Origin: Acidobacteriota bacterium
GTDB lineage: Bacteria; Acidobacteriota; Terriglobia; Acidiferrales; UBA7541
DNA length: 64,000 nt
Reading direction: 5' to 3'
Assembly (NCBI GenBank): GCA_013289695.1
Contig: JABCZK010000001.1
Location: 186,001 to 250,000 of the forward strand
Numbering within the stretch: position 1 is the stretch's first letter; each line of letters opens with the position of its first letter. The position numbers were made by a program, and so were the translations under genes. The notes below the pieces were generated by a model, which saw only the letters and a list, made by a program, of their open reading frames with translations, ran no database searches and was not told the origin of the DNA. Below are positions 44,018-52,882 of this stretch, one piece after another.

Positions 44018-44233
44018 ATCGTCAGCTACGCCTTCTGCATCCAACCAGACGAACAGCGGCCGAAACTTTTCTGCCGATGGCGGGTTACACTCCATGGAGA
44101 CAACTCCGGGCGGGCATCCGCCATCACTTATAAGGAGCGTCGGGACAAAGCCGGCTGGCCGCGCCAACTTTGCCGGCCCCCGCGCTTCCCGTGGAGTTGC
44201 CGAGCCGCCACAGAAGCACCACAGGAGTAAACG

Positions 44234-45397
44234 ATGAACGTCGAACGATCGAGCCACAACGCTTACAAACAATGGAATGGCCGGGCGCTTGGCGTCCTGG
44301 CACTGGGAGTATTGCTGAGCGCCGTGCCCGCGCTGGCGCAGCAGGACCAGCAGAATTCGCCCGATCAGTCGAACCCGCCGGCGAACTCGCAGGCTGGCGC
44401 TCCGACGACCGCACCCGCGACTACGCCGCAAACTCAGCAGGACCAAGCGATGCCGCCGCAGCAAGACCAGCAACCGCAGCAAGATCAATCCGCGCAGCCG
44501 CCACAAGATCAACAAGGGCAGCCAGATCAGCAAGCGCAGCCACCACAGAATCAGCAGGGCCAACCAGACCAGGAAGCCGCGCCTGCTCCGCCGCCTCCGC
44601 CAGCGGATCAAGCCGGACCGTTGCCGCCGGCCCCAACGCCGCAATATCAACAGCCCGGACCACCGCCGCAAACATACACGCGCAGGCGGCCTGAGAACCT
44701 GCCCGAATCGCTAACGATTCCCGCCGGCACCGTGATCCAGGTACGCGCCTCCGACTGGCTCTCCAGCGACCGCAACAAACCGGGCGATGAATTCATCGCC
44801 ACGCTAGCCCAGCCCATCGTCGTGGACGGCTGGGTAGTGATGCGCCGCAATCAGAACATAATCGGCCGCGTGACCGACGCGAAAAGGGCCGGGCGCGTGA
44901 AAGGCGTCTCGAGACTGCAACTCGATTTGAGCCAATTGACGCTCGTTGACGGCCAACTTGTGCCAGTGCAGACCACACTGCTGAACGCTTCCGCGGGAAC
45001 GTCCAACGGCCGCGACGCAGCTGCCATCGGCCTCACTACTGGAACGGGTGCCGCGATCGGAGCTGCCGCAGCCGGCGGTACAGGCGCGGCGATCGGGGCA
45101 GGCGCCGGATTTGTCGCCAGCGTTGCCGGAGTGTTGCTCACTCGCGGCAAGCCCACAATTATTCCTCCGGAAGACGTTCTGACTTTCCGGCTGGAGAATC
45201 CCGTGACGATTTCTACCGTGCGCAGTAACGTGGCGTTCCGCGCAGTCACTCCGCAAGATTACGCGCAGACAAGACCCGCACAGCCTCGGCCGCGCCTGGT
45301 GCGCCCGTACCCTCCCCCCTATGGATATTATGCGTACCCCTATGGGCCGTACCCGTATCCGGCATACTACGGCTACTACGGCCGGTGGGGCTGGTAA
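44234..45397 (+). CDS. Exported Gln/Pro-rich protein with glycine-zipper domain
   Basis: The 387-residue product has GGAG 6 nt before the ATG and a signal peptide ending near VPALAQ (residue 36). Residues 37-150 are Gln/Asp/Pro-rich repeats (QQDQ, QPPQDQQGQPDQ). An ordered domain follows, LTIPAGTVIQVRASDWLSSD, QPIVVDGWVVMRRNQNIIGR, VSRLQLDLSQLTLVDGQLVP, then a glycine zipper, TGTGAAIGAAAAGGTGAAIG, and a YGYYAYP-rich tail. The zipper resembles that of the frameshifted gene at 9075. Probable envelope protein; function unknown. Confidence 0.82.
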   Translation: MNVERSSHNAYKQWNGRALGVLALGVLLSAVPALAQQDQQNSPDQSNPPANSQAGAPTTAPATTPQTQQDQAMPPQQDQQPQQDQSAQPPQDQQGQPDQQAQPPQNQQGQPDQEAAPAPPPPPADQAGPLPPAPTPQYQQPGPPPQTYTRRRPENLPESLTIPAGTVIQVRASDWLSSDRNKPGDEFIATLAQPIVVDGWVVMRRNQNIIGRVTDAKRAGRVKGVSRLQLDLSQLTLVDGQLVPVQTTLLNASAGTSNGRDAAAIGLTTGTGAAIGAAAAGGTGAAIGAGAGFVASVAGVLLTRGKPTIIPPEDVLTFRLENPVTISTVRSNVAFRAVTPQDYAQTRPAQPRPRLVRPYPPPYGYYAYPYGPYPYPAYYGYYGRWGW

Positions 45398-45563
45398 AGC
45401 TTTAGGCATCGGCGGCGGCACTGCCGCCATCCGCCACTTCCCTCGATGGGGGCTCGCACTGCGGGTCCCCATTTTCATTTTCGCCTCAACACACGCCTGG
45501 AAAAATGCTGCAGCTCTCTCGCACGGGCTAGGAGTGCGCGCCCAATTTCTCAGGGGATCGTAC

Positions 45564-45584
45564 GGGCGGGTCTAAGACCCGCCC
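45564..45584. repeat. Perfect palindromic hairpin
   Basis: Arms GGGCGGGTCT (45564-45573) and AGACCCGCCC (45575-45584) with one central A. The 410-nt gap 45398-45807 otherwise holds a GCGGCACTGCCGCC hairpin and the start region of the ArgDC gene. Confidence 0.8.
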
Positions 45585-45807
45585 CTCCAACAATGCGATG
45601 GTGTTCCCTTCCGGCGCGAAGACCGACCAGCTCAGCGACAAAACCTTCATCAAGCTGTAATAATCGGCACGCAGCCGGCACGCTTGCGACGCCGAGAACA
45701 CGCAAGCACGCTGAATTCCATTGACATCGCTACGTGTGCTTGCTAATTTTCGGTGCGCTGGTTTTTTCGACTCGATTTCGTGGAGGCACCGCAGTCCGGT
45801 ACTGCTC

Positions 45808-46365
45808 ATGGCGTTCGTCGCGAAGAAAATTTTCCTCACCAAGGGAGTCGGGAAACACCGCGAGCGCCTATCCAGCTTTGAGCTGGCGCTGCGCAACGCG
45901 GGCATTGCCGCGTGCAACATCGTTCGCGTCTCCTCGATTTTTCCGCCCTACTGCAAACTGATCTCCCGCAGCGAAGGTTTGAAACATATCAAGCCCGGCC
46001 AGGTGGCCTTCACGGTAATCAGCGAAAATCAGACGCGCGAACCGCATCGCCTGATCGCGGCGGGCGTCGGCCTCGCTCTGCCGGCCGACAAATCCATGTT
46101 CGGATACCTGTCCGAACACCACTCCTTCGGCGAAAGCGAAGAAATTGCCGGGGAATATACCGAAGAGCTCGCCGCCGAAATGCTCGCCACCACGCTGAAC
46201 GTGGAATTCGATCCGGATTTATCCTGGGACGAAAAAAAAGAAGTCTATCGCATCTCCAACAAGATCGTCCGCACCATGAACATCACCCAGTCCGCCGTAG
46301 GCGATAAGCGCGGCCTCTGGACCACAGTGCTAGCCGCAGCCATCCTGATCGGCGAAGACGACTAG
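45808..46365 (+). CDS. Pyruvoyl-dependent arginine decarboxylase
   Basis: The enzyme makes agmatine from arginine. The 185-residue proenzyme has the self-cleavage site in CNIVRVSSIFPPYCKLISRS, where cleavage between the two Ser generates the pyruvoyl group, and GQVAFTVISENQTREPHRLI with AAGVGLAL, all as in the PvlArgDC family. ATG 45808 gives the usual length; the frame is open upstream to 45721 but with no SD. It lies near a DHS-like and an agmatinase-like gene, which suggests polyamine synthesis, not acid resistance. Confidence on family is high. Confidence 0.93.
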   Translation: MAFVAKKIFLTKGVGKHRERLSSFELALRNAGIAACNIVRVSSIFPPYCKLISRSEGLKHIKPGQVAFTVISENQTREPHRLIAAGVGLALPADKSMFGYLSEHHSFGESEEIAGEYTEELAAEMLATTLNVEFDPDLSWDEKKEVYRISNKIVRTMNITQSAVGDKRGLWTTVLAAAILIGEDD

Positions 46366-46378
46366 TTAGTTCACGCTT

Positions 46379-47038
46379 TTATTCCACAACAGCAACGCCC
46401 CAAGTTTTCGCTGAATCAACCCGCGCGCCCGCAGGCCAGTAGTACGTCTTCTGATCCGCTTTGCCGCTAGCCTCCGTCACGTCGAACGCCAATCCGACTT
46501 TCATTCCCGGCGAATACCCCGCACCCAACTTCGCGAATGAAATTTTCACTGCGATGATCTCGGTGTGCTCGTCCGGCGGATTATTTCCATCCCAGCGAAC
46601 CTCGCGCCGCCCGCACTGAAGCTTACCCTTCTTTTCGTAAAGGTTCGGCGCGCCACTCCCTTCGCACAAATTATTCGAAACGTGCAGCCAGCACTGCCCC
46701 TTCTGCCACGCCGCCGATTGCGTCTTCCGCGGATCGAGCAAAATCTCCGGAAACAATCTGCTGCCGCCATGCGTCACGCCTTCAAAATCAAAATATAGTA
46801 ACCGCGCATCGTGCTTAGCGAAGGAGGGCAGGTTCCATCCCGGCGCCACCGCAAATTGCGTCATGGAAGCGTCGTCCCACGCCGCAGCAGATTTGACGCC
46901 GTCCACGGCAATAGCCCGCCCGCGCGGAATGCGGATTTCAGTCGATGGCGCTGCAGGAAGCGAACGCACGGAGCGAACCAGCAACGGACCAGCACCAAGC
47001 AGCATGAATACGCACACCGCTCGGAGGCAAATTCCCAT
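46379..47038 (-). CDS. Exported protein with CBM9/DOMON-like domain
   Basis: The 219-residue product has a signal peptide or anchor (MGICLRAVCVFMLLGAGPLL) and a beta-sandwich-like domain with AIAVDGVKSAAAWDDASMTQ, DARLLYFDFEGVTHGGSRLF, GKLQCGRREVRWDGNNPPDE and MKVGLAFDVTEASGKADQKT. The VDG...W and acidic strand pattern resembles carbohydrate-binding family 9 / DOMON-like folds. The start has only a weak SD. It is convergent with the ArgDC gene and not obviously linked to polyamines. Confidence 0.65.
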   Translation of the reverse strand: MGICLRAVCVFMLLGAGPLLVRSVRSLPAAPSTEIRIPRGRAIAVDGVKSAAAWDDASMTQFAVAPGWNLPSFAKHDARLLYFDFEGVTHGGSRLFPEILLDPRKTQSAAWQKGQCWLHVSNNLCEGSGAPNLYEKKGKLQCGRREVRWDGNNPPDEHTEIIAVKISFAKLGAGYSPGMKVGLAFDVTEASGKADQKTYYWPAGARVDSAKTWGVAVVE

Positions 47039-47189
47039 CACCGCAGTATGCCGGGCGGAAATATCGCTGCGCGGAATGATCGGCGTTCGAAACTCATAGG
47101 GAGTGCGGCGGCTTGCCGTCGCTTTCGTAAGAAATTCAGCCAAACCGCAATTCGCGTCAGGCGAGGCTTGCCTCGCCCAAGAAAAAGCT

Positions 47190-48287
47190 TCAGCGCGGAC
47201 GGTGTTTTCTCTTTGCAGCCTTCGCCCCACCGTGGGTGTATCCCAACCGCTCCAAAACAGCGCCCACAATCAGCGGCAACGCCACCGTAGCATCATCCAG
47301 AACTTCCGCAAATCGTCCGCCTTCCTCCAGCGGCACAAACTTCCCCCAAGATACAGCCTCAGTATAAGTGCTCCCCGAAAGCCCGCCCCAATTCACAGGC
47401 TCAGGACAAATCCGCAAACCATAGTTATAACGTTTCAGCGGAATTTTCTCGTACCCGCGCCGCGCCAGCAATTCCGCATAGACCCCAAATTGCTGCGCCC
47501 AGTTGCGCGGCACGCCTCCCCCAATCGTAAATATCCCCATGCGTTTCGTCACCAGCATCGTCTGCGCGTAGTGCTCGAAATCCAAAAAAGGATCAAATCG
47601 CAGCGGCTCCTTCCCTTCCTTCTTCCGCTGCCGCTGATACAAAGCAAAATCAATCCCCAGCTCGGAATCCGTAAACGCCGGCACAAACACCGGCACATTG
47701 TGCTCGATGCACGATTTTAAAATCCCGCGGCCCTTGGCATGTCGCACCAGATATTCCCCGATGCGCTGATTCAATTTATAGCTGCACACCACTTCCTCGT
47801 CCGGCCAGCGCGTCAGCACATGGTCCACCACCACTTCCACCGCGTCCAGATTCACTTCCGGCTCCAGCGAATCGTAAACGCGATTGTAGCCGGCCAGAAA
47901 AAGTTCGTTGTCGTCCATCTTCGGGTCGTAGCGAAAATGCGAACGCCCCGTGGCTTCCACCAGCCCGTGAGCCATCAGCGCGCCGGTAGATACGATCGCC
48001 TTGACGATCCCCGACTCCACCAGGTCGCAGAAAACCAATCCCATTTTCCCCACGGTCAATGCGCCGGACAGCGTCATCACAATAAAACATTCTTTATCGC
48101 GCGCCATCGCTTCCAGCACGTCCGCCGCATCGCCGATCTGCCGCGCGGTGTAAGCCGTCTGGCCCATCGCGCGCACCATGTCGTCGATCGTGCGAATCCT
48201 CGATAAATCCAGCGGATAAATCGGAGTGAGGCGGTCCTCCACCGGATCGTGCAGTATTCGTCCGGTCGCGCCCTTTTTCTTTGCCAT
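47190..48287 (-). CDS. Deoxyhypusine-synthase-like aminobutyl transferase
   Basis: The 365-residue protein matches the DHS fold: SRIRTIDDMVRAMGQTAYTA, FIVMTLSGALTVGKMGLVFC, STGALMAHGLVEATGRSHFR, GYNRVYDSLEPEVNLDAVEV, VPAFTDSELGIDFALYQRQR, GGGVPRNWAQQFGVYAELLA and the catalytic EAVSWGKF, whose Lys carries the butylimine intermediate. Bacteria lack eIF5A, the eukaryotic DHS target, so the acceptor here must differ; putrescine (giving homospermidine) is one option. It is divergent from the agmatinase-like gene by 139 nt and close to the ArgDC gene. Confidence 0.93.
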   Translation of the reverse strand: MAKKKGATGRILHDPVEDRLTPIYPLDLSRIRTIDDMVRAMGQTAYTARQIGDAADVLEAMARDKECFIVMTLSGALTVGKMGLVFCDLVESGIVKAIVSTGALMAHGLVEATGRSHFRYDPKMDDNELFLAGYNRVYDSLEPEVNLDAVEVVVDHVLTRWPDEEVVCSYKLNQRIGEYLVRHAKGRGILKSCIEHNVPVFVPAFTDSELGIDFALYQRQRKKEGKEPLRFDPFLDFEHYAQTMLVTKRMGIFTIGGGVPRNWAQQFGVYAELLARRGYEKIPLKRYNYGLRICPEPVNWGGLSGSTYTEAVSWGKFVPLEEGGRFAEVLDDATVALPLIVGAVLERLGYTHGGAKAAKRKHRPR

Positions 48288-48426
48288 TCAGCGTCCTCAC
48301 AGGTAATGTATGTCTCCCAAGAGGCCTGGGAGCAGGGAATCGCGCGTGCGCGCCTATCATTGATAGTACAAATGCGCACGAGACGAAAGAAAAATTTCTA
48401 CCGCAGCGCAGGAGTTTAGACCGCAC
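48288..48426. promoter_or_regulatory. Shared divergent promoter region of the DHS-like and agmatinase-like genes
   Basis: It holds an inverted repeat CTCCCA-N7-TGGGAG (48314-48332) and a palindrome TATCATTGATA (48355-48365). Either could be an operator. No clear -35/-10 pair was identified. Confidence 0.35.
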
Positions 48427-49317
48427 ATGTCCCGATACACGCCCATGCCGCCGCAAAATTTCGGCGGACTCCCCGAAGAGCTCTGCGCATACGAGACCGC
48501 GCGCGCGGTGATTTTTCCCGTTCCACTCGAACGCACCGCCACCTACGAACGCGGCACGCGCAACGGCCCCAGCGCGATCCTGGAAGCCAGCCGGCACATG
48601 GAACTCTACGACGAGGAACTCGAGGTCGATCCCAGCCGCGAAATCGGCATCGCCACCTGGCCGCCCATTGATACGCAGGACGGCACATTCGAGGAAGTGC
48701 TGCGCGAACTTTTCACCGCGCAGCTGGAATTGCTGGACGCTGGAAAATTTCCAGTGGCGCTGGGCGGCGAACATTCCCTCACTCCTCCTCTGGTTTCCGC
48801 CACGCTCAAAAAATTCAAGGATCTGTGCGTCCTGCACATCGGCGCGCACGCCGAAATGCGCAATGAGTATCAGGGAAATCCCGGCAGCCACGTGTGCACC
48901 ATGCGCCGCGTCGTCGAAATGTGCCCCGCCGTACAAGTTGGCGTGCGCTCGATCTCCGAGGAAGAATCCGAGGAAATTCCGAAGCTGCAAACGAAAGTGT
49001 ATTGGGCCAAAGACATCGTGCGCGCCCCAGTGAAAACCTGGATAGCAAAGGTTCTCGAGGATCTCGGGCCCCGCGTTTACGTCACGGTCAATGTGGACGG
49101 CTTCGATTCCTCGATCGTCTCCGCCACCGGCGCGCCCGAACCCGGCGGCCTCGATTGGTTCCAGGTCACGTCGCTGATCCGCGCCGTCGCCGACCACAAA
49201 AAAATCGTCGCCTTGGACGTCGCCGAACTTTCTCCGCGTCCCCGCGATCACGCTTCGGATTTTCTCGCCGCCAAACTAATCTATAAGACTCTAGGGTATA
49301 TTTTTTGCCAGACATAA
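48427..49317 (+). CDS. Agmatinase/arginase-family protein with substituted metal ligands
   Basis: The 296-residue protein fits the ureohydrolase fold from PVPLERTATYERGTRNGPSA to ARELSP-like AELSPRPRDHASDFLAAKL. The GG(D/E)HS motif is present as LGGEHSL. The usual DAHxD reads IGAHAEMRNE and the usual DxD reads VNVDGFDSS, so three of six expected Mn ligands are changed (Asp to Gly, Asp to Glu, Asp to Asn). TGAPEPGGLDW remains. It may therefore have weak, altered or no ureohydrolase activity. AGGAG lies 12 nt before the ATG. The GlsB-like gene follows by 14 nt. The context suggests polyamine metabolism. Confidence 0.88.
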   Translation: MSRYTPMPPQNFGGLPEELCAYETARAVIFPVPLERTATYERGTRNGPSAILEASRHMELYDEELEVDPSREIGIATWPPIDTQDGTFEEVLRELFTAQLELLDAGKFPVALGGEHSLTPPLVSATLKKFKDLCVLHIGAHAEMRNEYQGNPGSHVCTMRRVVEMCPAVQVGVRSISEEESEEIPKLQTKVYWAKDIVRAPVKTWIAKVLEDLGPRVYVTVNVDGFDSSIVSATGAPEPGGLDWFQVTSLIRAVADHKKIVALDVAELSPRPRDHASDFLAAKLIYKTLGYIFCQT

Positions 49318-49331
49318 TCTCAGGAGGCCGT

Positions 49332-49661
49332 ATGGCCACGTTTGCGATGGCAGCAATACTGCAGCAACTTCCTACGACCGAGCACGGCTGGGTGGTGTAT
49401 GTCGAAACGCACGGCATTTTCTGGTGGATTCTCATCGGCCTCATCGCCGGATGGCTCGCCGGCACCATCGCCCGCGGCCGCGGCTTCGGCTGCATCACCG
49501 ACGTGATTCTAGGACTGGTGGGCGCAGTAATCGGCGGGTGGATTTTCACCCGCCTGGGCATTTTGACGTTCGGTTTCTTCGGAAGCCTCGCCGCCGCCAC
49601 CGTCGGTGCAGTCCTGCTAGTAGCAGTAGCCCGCATTTTCGCCGGCGGCAGAGCAGACTAG
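49332..49661 (+). CDS. GlsB/YeaQ/YmgE-family small membrane protein
   Basis: The 109-residue protein has three hydrophobic spans: FWWILIGLIAGWLAGTIARG, GCITDVILGLVGAVIGGWIF and SLAAATVGAVLLVAVARIFA, and the family motif RGRGFGCITDVILGLVGAVI. AGGAGG lies 5 nt before ATG 49332. The family is often stress-linked (transglycosylase-associated); function unclear. It is probably translated from the same message as the agmatinase-like gene. Confidence 0.87.
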   Translation: MATFAMAAILQQLPTTEHGWVVYVETHGIFWWILIGLIAGWLAGTIARGRGFGCITDVILGLVGAVIGGWIFTRLGILTFGFFGSLAAATVGAVLLVAVARIFAGGRAD

Positions 49662-49759
49662 TACCTCACGCCCCGCTCACTCAGCGAGAGCTCGGTACTC
49701 GGTCAGTTTCCGATTACGCGACGCATCGGCACGGCGGTTATGATGCGAGGGGATCTGCC

Positions 49760-50356
49760 ATGAGCTCAAATTCAGTCAGGACAACCTTTGCGATTGGGAC
49801 CTTGATATTCGTTTCGGTTTGTATCTTTCAAACTCGATCAGCGCAATCCACTACCGTAACCACATCCCAGACTGCTGCAAAACCCCTCCTCCTGGAGAAA
49901 AATGATGGTGAGCGGCGGATTTGGCGAGAGCCTCCCCCCGGGGACTTTATCCTGAAAGTCAGCCCAAAAAACAATGGTTCTCAGCGCCTTGTTATGGGAA
50001 CCGAGGACATGGCTCCGGGAGACGAATTCCCAACGCACAAGCACCTCGGGCAGGATGAAATTCTGTACATCGAAAAAGGAACGGTTCACGTTCATCTGGG
50101 AGATCAGGAACGCGATCTGCACGCAGGAGGAACGGTCTTTATTCCGGCGTTTACGTGGGTAAGCGTAAAGAACGCGGGAAGCGAGGCAGTCAGTGTTGTC
50201 TTCGTATTTTCAGCGCCTGGGTTTGAGAATCACATGCGCTGCGATTCTGTGCTGCCTAAGGAACAAGTGACGCCTCTCTCGTCAGAAGAACAGAAAGCGT
50301 GCAGCCACGAAGGCCACGTCATTTACAAAGACCTGGAACAGATCCCCAAAAAGTGA
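49760..50356 (+). CDS. Exported cupin-domain protein
   Basis: The 198-residue protein has a signal-like leader (SVRTTFAIGTLIFVSVCIFQ) and one cupin domain with motif 1 GDEFPTHKHLGQDEILYIEK then GTVHVHLGDQ, giving HxH and Glu metal ligands. Motif 2 (HAGGTVFIPAFTWVSVKNAG) has Trp where the usual His would be. It is a small beta-barrel that may bind metal or a ligand. ATG 49760 follows GAGGGGAT. Isolated gene. Confidence 0.83.
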   Translation: MSSNSVRTTFAIGTLIFVSVCIFQTRSAQSTTVTTSQTAAKPLLLEKNDGERRIWREPPPGDFILKVSPKNNGSQRLVMGTEDMAPGDEFPTHKHLGQDEILYIEKGTVHVHLGDQERDLHAGGTVFIPAFTWVSVKNAGSEAVSVVFVFSAPGFENHMRCDSVLPKEQVTPLSSEEQKACSHEGHVIYKDLEQIPKK

Positions 50357-50851
50357 AGTAAAAGCCGGGCGACTCTGGCCGCTTTATGGCTCTGATGAAC
50401 GGACTATTGGCAGAAGTGATCGATTTTGGCCTCCCGATTCGACCGCCGGCGGAGATGGCCCCGGATGGTCGGCAATCCGGAAGTTATCCAGAATCGGGGT
50501 TCTGGGACACCGGTCGAATGCCGCAAATCCTGATAAACGTCCTAGTCAGCCAAGTGGATTTTCAATTGATGCAAGCGCTCTCTACGAAGTAGTGCTAGCC
50601 ACACAAGCGCACAATCTACTTGCCTGGTAAGCATAACCGGAAACTAAGAGTCAGTTTCCAGTAAGGGCTTATCGGAATCTGACTGATTGCCGACAGTTCC
50701 GCAAGGTGAGACCCCCATCCCCGCCCCTCGGGTGTGATACGATAACCGCGAACAAAGATCGAACCATTTCGTGCATCGGCTTCATTGCGGGACTGCTTTC
50801 GCTTCGTGCAACCCCCTTGGTCGAGCGGAACGAACAAATCGGACGCACAAA
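50357..50851. other. Intergenic region (495 nt) before the RNase J gene
   Basis: A frame at 50386-50592 lacks an SD and recognisable features. A weak repeat AACTAAGAGTCAGTTTCC lies near 50643. Otherwise nothing identifiable; the RNase J promoter should be here. Confidence 0.35.
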
Positions 50852-52522
50852 TTGAGTCAACCATCACTGTGGGCCATTCCGCTGGGCGGGCTGGGCGAGT
50901 TCGGTATGAACATGCTCGCGCTGCGCACCGGCGACGACATCATTGTAATTGACGCCGGCCTGATGTTCCCCGAGCAGGAATTGCTCGGCGTGGACATCGT
51001 TATCCCAGACATCACCTATCTGAAGCAGAACAAACGCATGGTGCGTGCGATCGTTCTCACCCACGCGCACGAGGATCACATCGGCGCGATTCCCTACATT
51101 CTCGCCGATCTAAATGTCCCGATATACGGCACGGAATTTACGCTCGCCATCGTGCGCAAGAAACTCGAAGAACACGCGCTGCTCGATAAAGCCAAGCTTC
51201 ACGAAGTAAAAGCCGGTCAAACCACCGTGCTCGGTCCCTTCTCCATCGAATACTTGCACGTCACCCATAGCACCATTGATTGCGTCGCGCTCGCGGTGCG
51301 CACCCCCGTAGGAGTAATCATTCACACCGGCGATTTCAAAATTGATCACACGCCTGTGGACGACAAGCCCTTCGACATGCACGCCTTCGCGCGCTACGGA
51401 CAGGAAGGCGTCCTCGCGCTTTTCAGCGACAGCACCAACGTCGAGCGCCCCGGCTTCACGCCCTCGGAACGCGCCGTAGTAGTGCGCCTCGAAGAGTTAT
51501 TTCGCGCCGCGCCGGCCAAAGTTCTCGTTTCCTGTTTCGCCAGCTCCGTGCACCGCGTGCAGCAAGTGATCGACATCGCGCGCATGGTCGGACGCAAGAT
51601 CGGCTTCGTCGGCCGCAGCATGGTGGACAACGTCGAAATCGCGCACGGCCTCGGCAAGCTGCGCGTGCCCGACGGCAGCGTGGTCCGCCCGCAGGATATT
51701 CGCACCTTCGATCCGCAAAAGCTCGTCGTGCTCGCGAGCGGCACGCAAGCAGAGCCGATGTCCGCGCTCTCGCGCATCGCCGTGGACAATCATCGCCTGC
51801 TGAGCATCGCCGAAAACGACACGGTAATACTTTCTTCGCGCATCATTCCCGGCAACGAAAAAGCAATTTTCCGCATGATTGATCATTTCTTCCGCCGCCG
51901 CGTGCTGGTCTATTACGAAGGCGGACGCTCCGCTCCCATCCACGTCTCCGGGCACGCCAGCCAGGAAGAAATGAAAATCCTGCTGCAACTCGTGCGCCCA
52001 AAATATTTCGTTCCCATTCACGGCGAATACCGCCAGCTCTTCCGCCACTCCGCGCTCGCCGAACAATTAGGAGCAGTCGGCGGGCAGATTTTCCTTCTGG
52101 AGAGCGGCCAGCCGGTTGAATTCACCGCCGACGGCGGCGCGCACAGGCGCGAACCCGTGACGGCCGGCCGCGTGCTGGTGGATTCCGGCTCGCTCGAGGA
52201 AATCGAAGAAGTAGTGATCCGCGATCGCCGCCACTTGTCCGAAGACGGCGTAGTGGTCCCCATCATGGTCATCAACAAGCACACCGGCCGCATGGAAACC
52301 GCGCCTGAAATCGTCACACGCGGATTTCTGCCCTCCGAAGACGGCGCGGAAATCATCACACAGGCCCGCGAGATCATCCTGCGCACCATCGAGCAATCCA
52401 CGCAGGAAGAAAAAACCGACTGGAGCGTAATCAAAGAAAAAGTTCGCCAGGACCTGAAGCGCTTTCTCAACAAGCAAACAGCCAAGCGCCCCCTGATTCT
52501 GCCAGTGATCCTGGAAGTCTGA
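50852..52522 (+). CDS. rnj: Ribonuclease J
   Basis: RNase J is a 5'-3' exo- and endonuclease in mRNA and rRNA processing. The 556-residue protein has the metal motif THAHEDH (70-76), HSTIDCVALAVRTPVGVIIH, TGDFKIDHTP, SDSTNVERPGFTPSE, the beta-CASP motifs FASSVHRVQQ, SGTQAEPMSALSRIA and IPGNEKAI, and HVSGHASQEE plus FVPIHGEYRQLFRH. Start is inferred as TTG 50852, which gives the usual N-terminus before LWAIPLGGLGEFGMN; the frame continues upstream to GTG 50771. The pair of beta-CASP and C-terminal domains is complete. Confidence 0.94.
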   Translation: MSQPSLWAIPLGGLGEFGMNMLALRTGDDIIVIDAGLMFPEQELLGVDIVIPDITYLKQNKRMVRAIVLTHAHEDHIGAIPYILADLNVPIYGTEFTLAIVRKKLEEHALLDKAKLHEVKAGQTTVLGPFSIEYLHVTHSTIDCVALAVRTPVGVIIHTGDFKIDHTPVDDKPFDMHAFARYGQEGVLALFSDSTNVERPGFTPSERAVVVRLEELFRAAPAKVLVSCFASSVHRVQQVIDIARMVGRKIGFVGRSMVDNVEIAHGLGKLRVPDGSVVRPQDIRTFDPQKLVVLASGTQAEPMSALSRIAVDNHRLLSIAENDTVILSSRIIPGNEKAIFRMIDHFFRRRVLVYYEGGRSAPIHVSGHASQEEMKILLQLVRPKYFVPIHGEYRQLFRHSALAEQLGAVGGQIFLLESGQPVEFTADGGAHRREPVTAGRVLVDSGSLEEIEEVVIRDRRHLSEDGVVVPIMVINKHTGRMETAPEIVTRGFLPSEDGAEIITQAREIILRTIEQSTQEEKTDWSVIKEKVRQDLKRFLNKQTAKRPLILPVILEV

Positions 52523-52646
52523 GATTCATGGCGCGCTGAGCGGAACTGGAAGGACGCCGCTTCGAGGTCTGCGCACGAACCAGCGATTTGCGTCAGTGCA
52601 GGGCTTTGTTGTTTGCGGAAAAAGCCGGGTGGGCTCAGGTTTTGGC

Positions 52647-52832
52647 GTTGTAGCGGCCAGCCTTAGCTGGGCGCCTTTGACGTTGCCTTTGAACTTGCAG
52701 CGGCCGGTTCAGCTTCATCGAGCCGGGCAGCTGTTGACTTGGTTTTTGCATCGCGCACGCAAACTTGGAAGGGCGAGGCTTCAGCCCCGCCGTCAACGCG
52801 CCGCGTAAAAGGGGCTTTAGCCCCTGAAGCCA
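52647..52832. repeat. TGTAGCG-type palindromic repeat array, copy A
   Basis: Four hairpin units in a row: GTAGCGGCCAGCCTTAGCTG (52650-), GCAGCGGCCGGTTCAGCTTC (52694-), GGGCGAGGCTTCAGCCCCGC (about 52773-) and AAGGGGCTTTAGCCCCTG. The first two recur in the same order at 56826. It ends about 50 nt before the GNAT start. Confidence 0.85.
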
Positions 52833-52882
52833 GCGGCTTCGATCGCAATTCAATATTCAGGAGCGTTCTCCCAAACCGCGCT

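Noticed and set aside
50386..50592. 68-codon frame in the gap before the RNase J gene
   Set aside because: No SD, no domain and no homology pattern.
52739..52882. N-terminal extension of the RimI-like protein
   Set aside because: The extension is the translation of the palindromic repeat array; the GNAT fold begins at GTG 52883.
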